64,000 nt of DNA from Mesorhizobium sp. M1D.F.Ca.ET.043.01.1.1 (GCF_003952385.1 NZ_CP034444.1:6709001-6773000), one strand, 5' to 3'. Shown: positions 43,786 through 53,272, counted from the stretch's first letter. The notes: generated from the sequence alone by a model not told the origin. A program made the numbers and translations.

Positions 43786-43877
43786 AAAATCGCGCGCAGG
43801 TTCTCGCGGCAAGCCTCAATCGGGGGTCGTCAGTCCGGTTCTATCGGTCGGCCTTCAACACTGGCGGATCGCTAGCT

Positions 43878-44303
43878 TCACAGTGCCGCGCGGATCTTGC
43901 CGGCGCTCTCGGCCAGCACCTCCGGCTTTTCCATCTGCCCGGAATGCGGCTTCAGCGGCACGCCTTCGAAGCGTGGGATGACATGGACATGGAGGTGGTA
44001 GACGGTCTGCCCGGAGGCCGGCTCGTTGAACTGCAAGAGCGTCACGCCGTCCGCGTTGAAGGCCTTTTTCACAGCCACCGCCACTTTCTGCACCACGGCA
44101 AACAGCGGACCGAACGTCGCCGGATCGGCGTCGAGGATATTGCGCGATTGGGCCTTCGGCACCACCAGCGTGTGGCCGACCCCTTGCGGCATCACATCCA
44201 TGAAGGCGACGACCGCGTCGTCCTCGTAGACGCGATGCGACGGGATTTCGCCGCGCAGGATCTTTGCGAAGATGTTGCCGGGATCATAGGTGGCTTCGGC
44301 CAT
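43878..44303 (-). CDS. HIT family nucleotide hydrolase
   Basis: The 141-residue product starts at ATG 44303 with GGAGCG upstream; the upstream extension to 44363 is not supported. It has NIFAKILRGEIPSHRVYEDD, GHTLVVPK and the histidine triad YHLHVHVIPRF. HIT enzymes hydrolyse phosphoramidate or AMP derivatives such as adenosine 5'-monophosphoramidate. Confidence 0.93.
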   Translation of the reverse strand: MAEATYDPGNIFAKILRGEIPSHRVYEDDAVVAFMDVMPQGVGHTLVVPKAQSRNILDADPATFGPLFAVVQKVAVAVKKAFNADGVTLLQFNEPASGQTVYHLHVHVIPRFEGVPLKPHSGQMEKPEVLAESAGKIRAAL

Positions 44304-44423
44304 GAAGGGCGCTCCGGATCTTGCTGTTCCGACCCATGTAGCGGGGCCGCCGTCATGCGGCAAGGCAAGTCAGGCGAGATCGACCGTGCGGGACCGGAAA
44401 CCGTGCGCGCGGCGATTTCGGCC

Positions 44424-45638
44424 CTATTCCTTGAGATCCTTGCGGAACGGCGTGTGCTCTTCGAGATATTCGCCCATCCGCTCGACCTCGCGCCGCTCGC
44501 GGCGAAGGTAATCGGCGACCGCATTGCGCAGGCCGGGGTGGGCGATGTAGTGCGCCGAATGCATGGTCACCGGCTGGTAGCCGCGCGCCAGCTTATGCTC
44601 GCCTTGCGCGCCCGCCTCCACCACCTTCAGCTTGCGCTCGATCGCAAAGTCGATCGCCTGGTGGTAGCAAACCTCGAAATGCAGGAAGGGGTGATCCTCG
44701 ATGCAGCCCCAGTTGCGGCCGTAGAGCGCGTCGGAGCCGATGAAGTTGATGGCGCCGGCGATATAGCGGCCGTTGCGCCTGGCCATCACCAGCAGAATGT
44801 CGTCGGCCATGCGCTCGCCGATCAGCGAGAAGAAATGGCGATTGAGATAGGGCCGACCCCATTTCCTGCCGCCGGTATCCATGTAGAAGGCAAAGAAATC
44901 GTCCCACGCCTTTTCGGTCAGATCCTTGCCGGTCAGCCAGTCGATCGAAATGCCGTCGGCCAGCGCCTCGCGCCGTTCCTTCTTCATCGCCTTGCGCTTG
45001 CGCGAGGCAAGCGTGGCGAGAAAGTCGTCATAGCTCGAGAAGCCTTCGTTGAAGAAATGGAACTGCTGGTCGGTGCGGTGCAGGAAGCCCGCCGCTTCCA
45101 GCGTCGCCGTGTCGGACTCGGTCGCGAAAGTGACATGCGCGGAGGACACGCCGAGCTTATCGGTCACCAGTTTCAGCCCCGCGGCGAGGCCGGCCTTTAC
45201 CGCGCCTTCGTCCTCGCCTTTGCCGACCAGCAGGCGAGGGCCGGTGACAGGCGTGAAGGGCACCGAACATTGCAGCTTGGGGTAATAGCGCCCGCCGGCG
45301 CGCTCGAAGGCGTCGGACCAGCCATGGTCGAAGACATATTCGCCCTGGCTGTGTGATTTCAGATAGCAGGGCAGGGCGCCCAGCAGCTTGCCTTGCGCCG
45401 TCTCGAGCCTGAGGTGATGGCCTTGCCAGCCGGTGCGTCGCACGGCACAGCCGGAATCCTCCAGCGCGCTCAGGAAAGCGAATGAAACGAGCGGGTTGTA
45501 GCCGTTTTCCGTGTCGCCGCGGGTGGTTCCCGCCAAGCCGTCCCATTCCGCGCAGGTGAACGCGCCTATGCCCGCCGCGACGCGGATCGCATAGTCCGCA
45601 TTCGCAGTCCGTCCATCGTCGTCGTCACCTTGATCCAT
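44424..45638 (-). CDS. GNAT/FemAB-like protein (DUF482)
   Basis: The 404-residue product matches DUF482 (peptidogalycan biosynthesis-type): NPLVSFAFLSALEDSGCA, YVFDHGWSDAFERAGGRYYP, KLQCSVPFTPVTGPRLL, FASRKRKAMKKERREAL-like LASRKRKAMKKERREAL, GRNWGCIEDHPFLHFEVCYH and GAQGEHKLARGY. The fold is expected to be an acyltransferase of the GNAT/FemABX type. Substrate is not known. Confidence 0.9.
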   Translation of the reverse strand: MDQGDDDDGRTANADYAIRVAAGIGAFTCAEWDGLAGTTRGDTENGYNPLVSFAFLSALEDSGCAVRRTGWQGHHLRLETAQGKLLGALPCYLKSHSQGEYVFDHGWSDAFERAGGRYYPKLQCSVPFTPVTGPRLLVGKGEDEGAVKAGLAAGLKLVTDKLGVSSAHVTFATESDTATLEAAGFLHRTDQQFHFFNEGFSSYDDFLATLASRKRKAMKKERREALADGISIDWLTGKDLTEKAWDDFFAFYMDTGGRKWGRPYLNRHFFSLIGERMADDILLVMARRNGRYIAGAINFIGSDALYGRNWGCIEDHPFLHFEVCYHQAIDFAIERKLKVVEAGAQGEHKLARGYQPVTMHSAHYIAHPGLRNAVADYLRRERREVERMGEYLEEHTPFRKDLKE

Positions 45639-45695
45639 GCGGCTTATTTAAGCGTCCTCATGGCTGCCGCAAGTCACGTTTCGGGCACTGCCTCG

Positions 45696-45810
45696 GAGCA
45701 TGATGCCGAAAAGTGCGAAGCGGTTTTCGGACGACATCATGCTCTCTCTATTGGATTGATTGAGGCGGATCGGATTTCAGGTCGTCTCGAGCTGAAGTCA
45801 TCCGGCTCTA
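45696..45810 (+). repeat. Mosaic palindromic repeat, copy R5
   Basis: GAGCATGATGCCGAAAAGTG, then CGAAGCGGTTTTCGGACGAC and ATCATGCTC form a large palindrome at 45696-45744, followed by a tail ending TCATCCGGCTCTA. Its right edge provides the TAG stop of the adjacent minus-strand phosphodiesterase gene. Confidence 0.82.
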
Positions 45811-46536
45811 GGCCACCGTCACCAGATCCGGCTCAAAACCCTCGAAGGTCATCTGGTCGGCATATTTGAAGGTGAGGTCGACCGCCGGCTGGTCATGCAC
45901 CGTCCAGGTGATGACCGGCATTCCGAGCTTTTCGCGCACGAAGCTCACGAACGGGTTGGGCAGGTCGCCAGCGGCATAGGAGGTGAAGGCGAGGTCATGC
46001 GCCAGCATGGCGAAATGCGCCTCGATCAGATGGTTGTCCTTGCCGTAGGCGGTCAGCCCGCCGGGAATGCCCGGCGCATCCTTGGCGAAATCGCGGATCA
46101 GCCAGTGGTCGAACGACATGATCGCCACCTTGCCCCTGTAGCGCTTGAGCAGCCTGCCGACGCTCGCCACCAGCCCTTGGTCGTGGCCGGCAACGCCTTT
46201 CAGCTCGACCACCAGCGGCACTCTGCCGTCGATCAGGTCGAGCGCCTCCTGCAGCGTCGGAATGAGGTCTTTCGTGCCGCCCACCTTGAGCGCCGTCAGC
46301 TCGGCGGCGGTCCGCTGCCAGACGAAGCCGTCCTCGCCGGTCAGGCGTTTCAGGTCGCCGTCGTGGATGATTACGGGAACGCCGTCGGACGAGATATGCA
46401 CGTCGCATTCGATGGCATAGCCGCGCTCGGCCGCCGCCGCGAAGGCCGACAGCGTGTTCTCCCAGCGCGTCCTGTTCATGTCGTGGAAGCCGCGATGCGC
46501 AACCGGGCGGGCGATCAGCCAGGAAAGGTCGGTCAT
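45808..46536 (-). CDS. Glycerophosphodiester phosphodiesterase
   Basis: The 242-residue product has the GDPD TIM-barrel signatures: VAHRGFHDMNRTRWENTLSA, AIECDVHISSDGVPVIIHDG, DLKRLTG, and VPLVVELKG. The catalytic His pair and Glu/Asp metal ligands are present. It hydrolyses glycerophosphodiesters to glycerol-3-phosphate and an alcohol. The gene is 12 bases after the RidA-family gene. Its stop codon lies on the edge of repeat R5. Confidence 0.92.
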   Translation of the reverse strand: MTDLSWLIARPVAHRGFHDMNRTRWENTLSAFAAAAERGYAIECDVHISSDGVPVIIHDGDLKRLTGEDGFVWQRTAAELTALKVGGTKDLIPTLQEALDLIDGRVPLVVELKGVAGHDQGLVASVGRLLKRYRGKVAIMSFDHWLIRDFAKDAPGIPGGLTAYGKDNHLIEAHFAMLAHDLAFTSYAAGDLPNPFVSFVREKLGMPVITWTVHDQPAVDLTFKYADQMTFEGFEPDLVTVA

Positions 46537-46548
46537 GTCAGGCTCTTC

Positions 46549-47010
46549 TCACTCGACTTCGAAGATCGCTTCGATCTCGACCGCGGCATTGAGCGGCAGC
46601 GAGGCGGTGCCGACGGCGGAGCGGGCATGCTTGCCGCGCTCGCCGAGCGCGGCGACCAGGAAGTCGGAAGCGCCGTTGGCGACCAGATGCTGGTCGACGA
46701 AGTCGGGCGCCGAGGCGACGAAGACGGTGATCTTGACCAGCCGGCGGATTTTCTCGAGATCGCCAAGTGCTGCCTTGGCCTGCGCCAGGATGTTGATGGC
46801 GCAGAATTTCGCGCCCTCCTTGCCGGCGGCGGTGTCGATGTCACGGCCAAGCAGCCCGCTTACCAACTTGCCGTCCTTGAGCGGCAACTGACCCGCCGTG
46901 AAAAGCAGATCGCCGGTCCGGCAGTAGGGCACATAGTTGGCGGCGGGCGCGGCGCCGGCCGGAATGGTGACGCCAAGATCGCTTAGCCGCTTTTCGATTG
47001 TTTCGCTCAT
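46549..47010 (-). CDS. RidA family protein
   Basis: The 153-residue product has LGVTIPAGAAPAANYVPYCR, LLFTAGQLPLKDG, AKAALGDLEKIRRLVKITVF and ARSAVGTASLPLNAAVEIEA with the conserved Arg of the RidA active site and Glu near the end. RidA-type enzymes hydrolyse reactive enamine/imine intermediates. This longer, SLPLN-type subgroup differs from housekeeping RidA, so the substrate may differ. Confidence 0.92.
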   Translation of the reverse strand: MSETIEKRLSDLGVTIPAGAAPAANYVPYCRTGDLLFTAGQLPLKDGKLVSGLLGRDIDTAAGKEGAKFCAINILAQAKAALGDLEKIRRLVKITVFVASAPDFVDQHLVANGASDFLVAALGERGKHARSAVGTASLPLNAAVEIEAIFEVE

Positions 47011-47148
47011 TGGTTTTCCCTATTGCTGGAAGGCGCCGCGTTGGCCGGGCCGAAATTGCTATTTTTGCCTCGCTTCCGCCACGACTTTTTTTAAGCTGGA
47101 CCATCTTTCCCTGCGGCCTGCGATCGGTCGCGACGATCGGAGCACTTC

Positions 47149-47979
47149 ATGCGCGTAACGCGCCTTTTCCTTTCCGCCGCTCTCCTGTCGGCGGCCGTCC
47201 CGATGGCTCCGGCCTTCGCGGTGCCGGCGCTGCAGGCGCACCGTGCCGTCTACGACCTCACCCTCAACAAGGCGTCCGACCGCTCGGGCATCACCGGCAT
47301 CTCCGGCCGCATGGTGTATGAGTTCAACGGCTCTCCCTGCGAAGGCTATACGGTGAAGTTCCGCTTCGTCACCCAGATCGTCACCAGCGACAACACCAGG
47401 CTGACCGATCAGCAGACGACGACGTTCGAGGACGCCGAAGGCAAGACCTTCTCCTTCGTAACGAAATCCTTCGTCGACCAGAACCTCGACAAGGAGGTCA
47501 AGGGCATGGCGACCAGGGAGCCAAAGGGCCTCAAGGTCGACATCGACAAGCCCGAGAAGAACACGCTCGAGCTCGCCGCCACGCAGTTCCCGACCCAGCA
47601 CCTGGTTGAACTGATCGGCAAGGCCGAGAGCGGCGAAAACTTCTATCAGACCAATCTGTTCGACGGCTCCGAAGATGCCAACAAGGTGATGACGACCACC
47701 GTCGTCGTAGGCAAGAGGACCGACGCCGACAAGTCGGACCCGGAAGCCCCGGCGCTCGCCAAGCTCGCCAGCGACAAATACTGGCCGGTCGACATCGCCT
47801 ATTTTGACGAGACCGACAAAAGCGGAGAGGAAGTGCCGGAGTACCGGATCAGCTTCAAGCTGCACGAGAACGGCATCACGCGCGATCTCGTCATGGACTA
47901 CGGCGACTTCTCGATGACCGGCAAGCTGGTCAACCTGTCGCTGTTCGATCAGACCAAGCCCTGTCCAGCGTCGAAATAG
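47149..47979 (+). CDS. eipB: Cell envelope integrity protein EipB (DUF1849)
   Basis: The 276-residue product has a signal peptide (about 1-24, ending AFAVPA), then YDLTLNKASDRSGITGISGR, GYTVKFRFVTQIVTSD and DLVMDYGDFSMTGKLVNLSL. This is the EipB/DUF1849 beta-spiral protein, which in Brucella supports periplasmic envelope stability. The two cysteines (in SPCEGY at about 64 and KPCPASK at the end) match the conserved disulfide. Confidence 0.9.
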   Translation: MRVTRLFLSAALLSAAVPMAPAFAVPALQAHRAVYDLTLNKASDRSGITGISGRMVYEFNGSPCEGYTVKFRFVTQIVTSDNTRLTDQQTTTFEDAEGKTFSFVTKSFVDQNLDKEVKGMATREPKGLKVDIDKPEKNTLELAATQFPTQHLVELIGKAESGENFYQTNLFDGSEDANKVMTTTVVVGKRTDADKSDPEAPALAKLASDKYWPVDIAYFDETDKSGEEVPEYRISFKLHENGITRDLVMDYGDFSMTGKLVNLSLFDQTKPCPASK

Positions 47980-48076
47980 CAGCGGGTTAACCACCAAGCA
48001 GGCTGCCAATCGGCCCGACTTGAAGGCGCCGCAATCCGACCCCAATTTCTCCTGACGGCATTTCGGGGGAGAGAGC

Positions 48077-49372
48077 TTGGGCAGGATCGACGTGTTCGTG
48101 GCGCCGCGACCCAATCCGGCGCTGATCAAAGTGATGACGATCGTCAACCGCATCGTCATGCTGCGCGGGGTTCCAGGTTTTCGTGACCTGTTGCCGTTCA
48201 ACCGGCTTGCCGGCCTGCGCGGCGTCTCAAACGTCCGCCACATCGACTTCCCCGCCGCCGATGAGCAAAGGCTGACGGCCTGCTGCGGCGCGGGCCAGGC
48301 GACATTCATCACGCCCAACCATCCGGAGTTCTTCACCGACTGGATGATCGACAAGGAGGTCGTCTCGCGCGTCAGCCCGCTTGCGGCGTCCTGGGCCACG
48401 CATGGCGTGGTGAACGGGCTTGGCCGGCTGATGCAGAAATTCTGGCTGGCCAACAATCTGATCGCGCAGATCCCCGGCAACAGCGAGGCGGCCAAGGCGC
48501 ATTCTGTCGACTGGGCACTCAAAGGCCATGGCGTGCTGCTTCATCCAGAAGGCGGCGTCGGCTGGCATGGCAATTTTGTCGGACCGTTGCTCCCAGGCGC
48601 CGTGGAGATGGGACTCGAGGCGCTGCAGCGCGGTCGCGAAACGAACAGGGATTTCAAGGCTTGGGTCGCTCTGGTGGTGTGGAAGCTCGCCTTCACCGGC
48701 AATGTCGAGCGGGCGCTCGCCAGGGAATGCACCTATGTCGAGAAGAGCCTGAAAATCGAAGGAGCCGGAGACGGCCCGTTGCCGGAACGCGTCTGCCACA
48801 TCTATTCAGCGCTGCTATCCCGGGACGAGCAGGTCTGCGGACTGACGGCGAAGGAAGGCGCTTCTTATGCCGCCCGCCAACAGAGCGTGCTGGCCGCTCT
48901 TGGCCGGCAACTGGCCGAAGGCATGGCTGCCGAGGCTGGCCTGGACTCGGCGGGGCTGCTGCGGCGCTCGCGCCGCTGGCTGCGCGAGGGCAAGGCGGAC
49001 GCCGAAGACCAGAAGCGCGTGCGAAAATTGGCGGAAGCGATCCAACGCATCCAGCGCGTCGGCCCATGGGCTTTCGCCCATCAAACGATCACGCAGGAAG
49101 AGATCGCCGAGCATCTGAAGCGCATCCGCAACGATTATTGCAAAGGCACGTTGCGCGACACGATCAACCGCTTCGTCCCGCAGCCCGCGGGACCCCGCTG
49201 CGCCCACATTCGCGTGCCCGAGCCTTTGGGATTGCACGATTACTACGGGTCGGTCGACCAGGCGCTTGCCGCGCTGCGCTCGCGCATGCAGGAGGCCGTG
49301 ACGAGGATCGTCACCGAGCTCGAAACCGTCGGCGGCTTCATTTCCTATCCGAATCCCTTCTATCATCGCTGA
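48077..49372 (+). CDS. Acyltransferase-like protein (PlsC-related)
   Basis: The 431-residue product starts at TTG 48077 with GGGGGAGAG upstream. Residues about 75-160 show acyltransferase motifs: FITPNHPEFFTDW and VLLHPEGGVGWHG. The usual acyltransferase box is N-H-x4-D; here five residues separate His and Asp. The remaining two thirds are helical and not recognised. There are no membrane segments beyond weak ones. It may act on lipids, but the substrate is open. Confidence 0.72.
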   Translation: MGRIDVFVAPRPNPALIKVMTIVNRIVMLRGVPGFRDLLPFNRLAGLRGVSNVRHIDFPAADEQRLTACCGAGQATFITPNHPEFFTDWMIDKEVVSRVSPLAASWATHGVVNGLGRLMQKFWLANNLIAQIPGNSEAAKAHSVDWALKGHGVLLHPEGGVGWHGNFVGPLLPGAVEMGLEALQRGRETNRDFKAWVALVVWKLAFTGNVERALARECTYVEKSLKIEGAGDGPLPERVCHIYSALLSRDEQVCGLTAKEGASYAARQQSVLAALGRQLAEGMAAEAGLDSAGLLRRSRRWLREGKADAEDQKRVRKLAEAIQRIQRVGPWAFAHQTITQEEIAEHLKRIRNDYCKGTLRDTINRFVPQPAGPRCAHIRVPEPLGLHDYYGSVDQALAALRSRMQEAVTRIVTELETVGGFISYPNPFYHR

Positions 49373-49435
49373 CTTCACATCGGCCCGGGTGACGGTGAAC
49401 GGGCCGCCCCTGTCGGTTGGAGTGCAGCAGGTTCA

Positions 49436-49714
49436 ATGGCTGTCTATGTCGATGCGGCGATCTGGAAATGGGCCGGCCATTGCTGGTGTCACCTGATGGC
49501 CGACGACACCGACGAGTTGCATCGCTTCGCCGCCGAGCTTGGCGTGAAGCGTTCGTCCTATCAGGGACCGCCCAAGACATCGGCGCCGCACTATGACATA
49601 ACCGGCTTCGAGCGCGACCGCGCGGTGCGGCTGGGCGCCATCGAGTGCAGCCGTGAGGAGATCGTCGCGATCTTCCGCCGCGTGCGGGTTCCGAACGGGA
49701 AGATACGACCATGA
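49436..49714 (+). CDS. DUF4031 family protein
   Basis: The 92-residue product matches DUF4031: VYVDAAIWKWAGHCWCHLMAD, ELHRFAAELGVKRSSYQGPP and HYDITGFERDRAVRLGAIEC. The family is small, soluble and uncharacterised. Its stop overlaps the start of the LysE gene (ATGA). Confidence 0.9.
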   Translation: MAVYVDAAIWKWAGHCWCHLMADDTDELHRFAAELGVKRSSYQGPPKTSAPHYDITGFERDRAVRLGAIECSREEIVAIFRRVRVPNGKIRP

Positions 49715-50322
49715 CGTTTACGGCATTTCTAGCCTACTGCGCGGCGATCACACTTGCTGCCGCCACGCCCGGCCCATCGATGTTCGCCGTCATCACCAAT
49801 GGCGTGTCGCGTGGTTTTATCAGGGCATTCATCGCCGGCGTCGGCATTGCCGCCGGTGACGCGGTGCTGGTGACCCTGGCGCTGCTCGGTCTGGTGGCGC
49901 TGGCACAGACCTTCGAATGGGTGTTTCTCGCCTTGAAGTATGCAGGCGCGGTCTATCTGGTGTTTCTCGGTATCAGGATGTGGCGGTCGGCCGCCACCCA
50001 GGCAGTTGGGCCGCAGGCAGGTCAGGCGGGACTGTCAAGGTCGTTTTTCCTAGGCGCCTCCATCGCACTCGGCAACCCCAAGGCAATCCTGTTCCACGCA
50101 TCGATCATGCCGCTGATCCTTGACCTCGATACCATGACCTTCGCCGACGGACTGCTCGTCGTCGCAATCGTCATCAGCGTCAATATCGCCACGATGGGCG
50201 TCTATGCAGCACTTGCCGGGCGGGCTTCGGTCTGGTTCAGAACGCCGAGGCGCATGCGCCTGATGAACAGGTTTGCCGGCGGCGCAATGATCGGCACCGG
50301 TGCGCTGATCGCCGCACGTTGA
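49711..50322 (+). CDS. LysE family amino acid exporter
   Basis: The 203-residue product has six hydrophobic segments and LysE/RhtB signatures (TPGPSMFAVITNGVSRGFIR, GIAAGDAVLVTLALLGLVAL, LKYAGAVYLVFLGIRMWRS, SFFLGASIALGNPKAILFHA). It probably exports an amino acid or related metabolite from the cytoplasm. Substrate cannot be told from sequence. Confidence 0.9.
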   Translation: MTFTAFLAYCAAITLAAATPGPSMFAVITNGVSRGFIRAFIAGVGIAAGDAVLVTLALLGLVALAQTFEWVFLALKYAGAVYLVFLGIRMWRSAATQAVGPQAGQAGLSRSFFLGASIALGNPKAILFHASIMPLILDLDTMTFADGLLVVAIVISVNIATMGVYAALAGRASVWFRTPRRMRLMNRFAGGAMIGTGALIAAR

Positions 50323-50342
50323 ACTGGCAGACGCGGCAGCGC

Positions 50343-50370
50343 TTGCGTTTGTCGCGCTTCCCCTCTATAT
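50343..50370 (+). promoter_or_regulatory. Promoter of rpsB-tsf
   Basis: TTGCGT (50343-50348) and CTATAT (50365-50370) are 16 bases apart, upstream of the structured rpsB leader. This is my best candidate; no competing pair is seen. Confidence 0.5.
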
Positions 50371-50416
50371 GTGCGCTCATTCCACACACGGACTTTGGTG
50401 TCTGCCCGGGAGAAAT

Positions 50417-50484
50417 CCGGCTGAAACCTCCGGTGGCATCAGGACGTAAAGTCCGAAATGCCTGTGTCCGTGGAGGCCAACCGG
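50417..50484 (+). ncRNA. Structured 5' leader of rpsB, probable autoregulatory element
   Basis: The leader folds into one coaxial hairpin: CCTCC (50427-50431) with GGAGG (50472-50476), GGCAT (50435-50439) with ATGCC (50458-50462), and GGAC (50442-50445) with GTCC (50451-50454). Outer CCGG blocks flank it at 50417-50420 and 50481-50484. It ends 15 bases before the rpsB start. Leaders of ribosomal protein operons often bind the encoded protein to control translation; S2 control is the natural inference. Confidence 0.55.
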
Positions 50485-50498
50485 AAAGGAACTAAAGA

Positions 50499-51278
50499 AT
50501 GGCTCTGCCTGATTTCAGCATGCGCCAGCTTTTGGAAGCTGGTGTTCACTTCGGCCACCAGACCCATCGCTGGAACCCGAAGATGGCGCCCTATATCTAC
50601 GGCGCCCGCAACAACATCCACATCATCGACCTGTCGCAGACGGTGCCGCTGCTGCACCAGGCCCTGAAGCAGGTTTCCGACACTGTCGCCAAGGGCGGCC
50701 GCGTGCTGTTCGTCGGCACCAAGCGCCAGGCTTCGGACATCGTCGCCGACGCCGCGCAGCGTTCGGCCCAGTACTATGTCAACTCGCGTTGGCTGGGCGG
50801 CATGCTGACCAACTGGAAGACGATCTCGAACTCGATCCAGCGCCTGCGCAAGCTCGACGAGACGCTGGCCGGCGAGGCCCAGGGCCTCACCAAGAAGGAG
50901 CGCCTCAACCTCGACCGCGAGCGCGAGAAGCTCAACAAGGCGCTGGGCGGCATCAAGGACATGGGCTCGACGCCGGACCTGATGTTCGTCATCGACACCA
51001 ACAAGGAAGCGATCGCCATCCTCGAGGCCAAGCGCCTCGGCATCCCGGTCGTCGCCATCATCGATTCGAACTGCGATCCGGACAAGATCGACTTCCCGAT
51101 CCCGGGCAATGACGACGCGGCGCGCGCCATCCAGCTCTATTGCGATCTGATCGCCAAGGCTGCCATCGACGGCATCGCCCGCCAGCAGGGCGCCCTCGGC
51201 ATGGATATCGGCGCGTCTGCCGAGGCTCCGGTCGAGCCGGCCCTCGACACGCCGGCCACCGAGGTTCCGGAAGCTTGA
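50499..51278 (+). CDS. rpsB: 30S ribosomal protein S2
   Basis: The 259-residue product is S2 over its whole length ([80 protein letters not shown]). It starts at ATG 50499 after GGAAAGGA. The C-terminal tail is acidic and Pro-rich, as often in alphaproteobacteria. It is followed by tsf after a hairpin. Confidence 0.98.
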   Translation: MALPDFSMRQLLEAGVHFGHQTHRWNPKMAPYIYGARNNIHIIDLSQTVPLLHQALKQVSDTVAKGGRVLFVGTKRQASDIVADAAQRSAQYYVNSRWLGGMLTNWKTISNSIQRLRKLDETLAGEAQGLTKKERLNLDREREKLNKALGGIKDMGSTPDLMFVIDTNKEAIAILEAKRLGIPVVAIIDSNCDPDKIDFPIPGNDDAARAIQLYCDLIAKAAIDGIARQQGALGMDIGASAEAPVEPALDTPATEVPEA

Positions 51279-51283
51279 AAAGC

Positions 51284-51303
51284 GAAGGCCGGCTCCGGCC
51301 TTC
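51284..51303 (+). terminator. Attenuator-like hairpin between rpsB and tsf
   Basis: GAAGGCCGG (51284-51292) and CCGGCCTTC (51295-51303) are fully complementary; in practice a 7-bp stem with a six-base loop forms. Only a weak T-rich tail follows (ATCTTTC), so some read-through into tsf is expected. Confidence 0.5.
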
Positions 51304-51397
51304 ATCTTTCCAATAAGTTGGCGCGCTAAAGCGCTTTTGCCGGGCGCATCATCGAGTACCGATGGTGCGTCGGCGCATTTGAAACAAAGAGGCGACA

Positions 51398-52318
51398 ATG
51401 AGCATTTCGGCTGCACAGGTCAAAGAACTCCGCGACTTGACCGGCGCGGGCATGATGGACTGCAAGGCGGCGTTGAACGAAACCAACGGCAACATGGAAG
51501 AGGCCGTCGACTGGCTGCGCAAGAAGGGCATCTCCAAGGCCGACAAGAAGGCCGGCCGCACTGCGGCGGAGGGCCTGATCGGCGTCGATTCCGGCGTGCG
51601 TGAAGCCGCCGTCGTCGAGGTCAATTCCGAGACCGACTTCGTTGCCCGCAACGCCGCCTTCCAGGAAATCGTCGCCAACGTCGCCAAGGTCGCGCTCGCC
51701 TATGGCACGACCGAGGCCGTGGCTGCGGCCAAATATCCGGGCTCCGACAAGTCGGTCACCGAGACCATCAAGGACGCGGTAGGCACCATTGGCGAGAACA
51801 TGGGCTTCCGCCGTTCGGCCAAGCTCACCGTCCCGCACGGCGCTGTCGCGACTTATGTGCACAATGCCGTCGTCGATGGCCTCGGCAAGCTCGGCGTGCT
51901 GGTCGCGATCGAGACCACCGGCAACGAGCATGCGGCGAACGCCTTCGGCCGTCAGGTCGCCATGCATGTCGCCGCCACCAACCCGATGGCGCTGACCACG
52001 GAAGAACTCGATCCGGCTGCGGTCGAGCGCGAGAAGGCGATCTTCGCCGACCAGGCACGCCAGACCGGCAAGCCCGAGGCGATCATCGAGAAGATGGTCG
52101 AGGGCCGCCTGCGCAAGTTCTATGAAGAGGTGGTGCTTCTGAAGCAGGCCTTCGTGCTCAATCCCGACATCACCGTCGAGAAGGCGCTGAAGGATGCCGA
52201 GAAGGAGATCGGCGCTCCGGCCAAGATCAGCGCCTACCTGCGCTTCGCGCTTGGCGAAGGCATCGAGAAGGAAACGACCGATTTCGCGGCGGAAGTCGCG
52301 GCCGCGGTCAAGAAATAG
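51398..52318 (+). CDS. tsf: Elongation factor Ts
   Basis: The 306-residue product has the EF-Ts signatures [20 protein letters not shown] and [20 protein letters not shown], with the TDFVARN motif that contacts EF-Tu. The UBA-like N-terminal domain and the two core subdomains are complete. It exchanges GDP for GTP on EF-Tu. Confidence 0.98.
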   Translation: MSISAAQVKELRDLTGAGMMDCKAALNETNGNMEEAVDWLRKKGISKADKKAGRTAAEGLIGVDSGVREAAVVEVNSETDFVARNAAFQEIVANVAKVALAYGTTEAVAAAKYPGSDKSVTETIKDAVGTIGENMGFRRSAKLTVPHGAVATYVHNAVVDGLGKLGVLVAIETTGNEHAANAFGRQVAMHVAATNPMALTTEELDPAAVEREKAIFADQARQTGKPEAIIEKMVEGRLRKFYEEVVLLKQAFVLNPDITVEKALKDAEKEIGAPAKISAYLRFALGEGIEKETTDFAAEVAAAVKK

Positions 52319-52345
52319 CCTGAAGATAGAGTAAGGCTACAGAGC

Positions 52346-53272
52346 TCAGGCAACTCGGCCGGGTGTCCGCATGGATGCCCGGCCGATCTCGTTTGCAGTG
52401 TCGATGAAGGCCCTCAGCTTCGGCGCCATCGATGCCCGGCGCGGGAAATAAAGGAAGAGGCCGGACTCCTCGATCGCCGTCTTCGCCAGGATCTGGACCA
52501 GCCGCCCGGCGGCGAGATCGGGGCGCGCCAGGGGCTCGAACACATAGGCGAGCCCGACGCCTGCAAGCGCAAGATCGATGGCGCCAAGCGAATCGGTGAC
52601 GACGGCCGTGCCGCGCGTCTCGACCACGACGTCCTTGCCGTCCTCGTTCAAATCCCAGCGATAGAGCCCGCCCGAGCGAACAAGCCGGTAGCCGATGCAG
52701 TTGTGCTTGGCGAGGTCTGCCACGTCGCGCGGACGGCCGTGCTTTGCGATATAGGCGGGTGACGCGACGATCACGGCCTTGAAGGGCGGCGTCAGCCGCA
52801 CAGTGACCATGTCCTGCGCGATCATCTCGCCCAGCCTGATGCCGGCATCGAAACCTTCGCCGACGATATCGACCAGGCCCTGCTCGGCGAAAACCTCGAC
52901 CGTCACGTCCGGATAACGTTCGGCCATGGCCGCGACCACGGGCGTCACCGCCAATGGGATCGCGATGTTGGAGGCATTGATCCTGAGAAGGCCGGAAGGA
53001 CGGCCCTTGACGCCGCGGATGCGGTCCATGCGTTCGGCGATGTCCTGCAGGGCAGGAGCCGCCGTCTCCACCAGTGCCTTGCCGGCTTCGGTCAGCGAGA
53101 CGCTGCGCGTGGTGCGCGCGAACAGCGGCTGACCGACACGCTCCTCCACCAGTCGCACCGCGTGGCTGACGGCTGACGGGCTCATGCCGAGCTCGGCCGC
53201 GGCAAGCGCGAAGCCGCCGCGTCGCGCCACGGCAACGACAACAGGCAGGTGCGTGAGCAGGTCTCGATCCAT
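52346..53272 (-). CDS. LysR-type transcriptional regulator
   Basis: The 308-residue product has an N-terminal winged HTH (FALAAAELGMSPSAVSHAVR, LVEERVGQPLFARTTRSVSL) and a periplasmic-binding-like effector domain (VIVASPAYIAKHGRP, VSSGGLYRWDL-type strands). It is divergent from the SnoaL-like gene and the aldo/keto reductase, which are its likely targets, through the 114-base gap 53273-53386. Confidence 0.92.
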   Translation of the reverse strand: MDRDLLTHLPVVVAVARRGGFALAAAELGMSPSAVSHAVRLVEERVGQPLFARTTRSVSLTEAGKALVETAAPALQDIAERMDRIRGVKGRPSGLLRINASNIAIPLAVTPVVAAMAERYPDVTVEVFAEQGLVDIVGEGFDAGIRLGEMIAQDMVTVRLTPPFKAVIVASPAYIAKHGRPRDVADLAKHNCIGYRLVRSGGLYRWDLNEDGKDVVVETRGTAVVTDSLGAIDLALAGVGLAYVFEPLARPDLAAGRLVQILAKTAIEESGLFLYFPRRASMAPKLRAFIDTANEIGRASMRTPGRVA

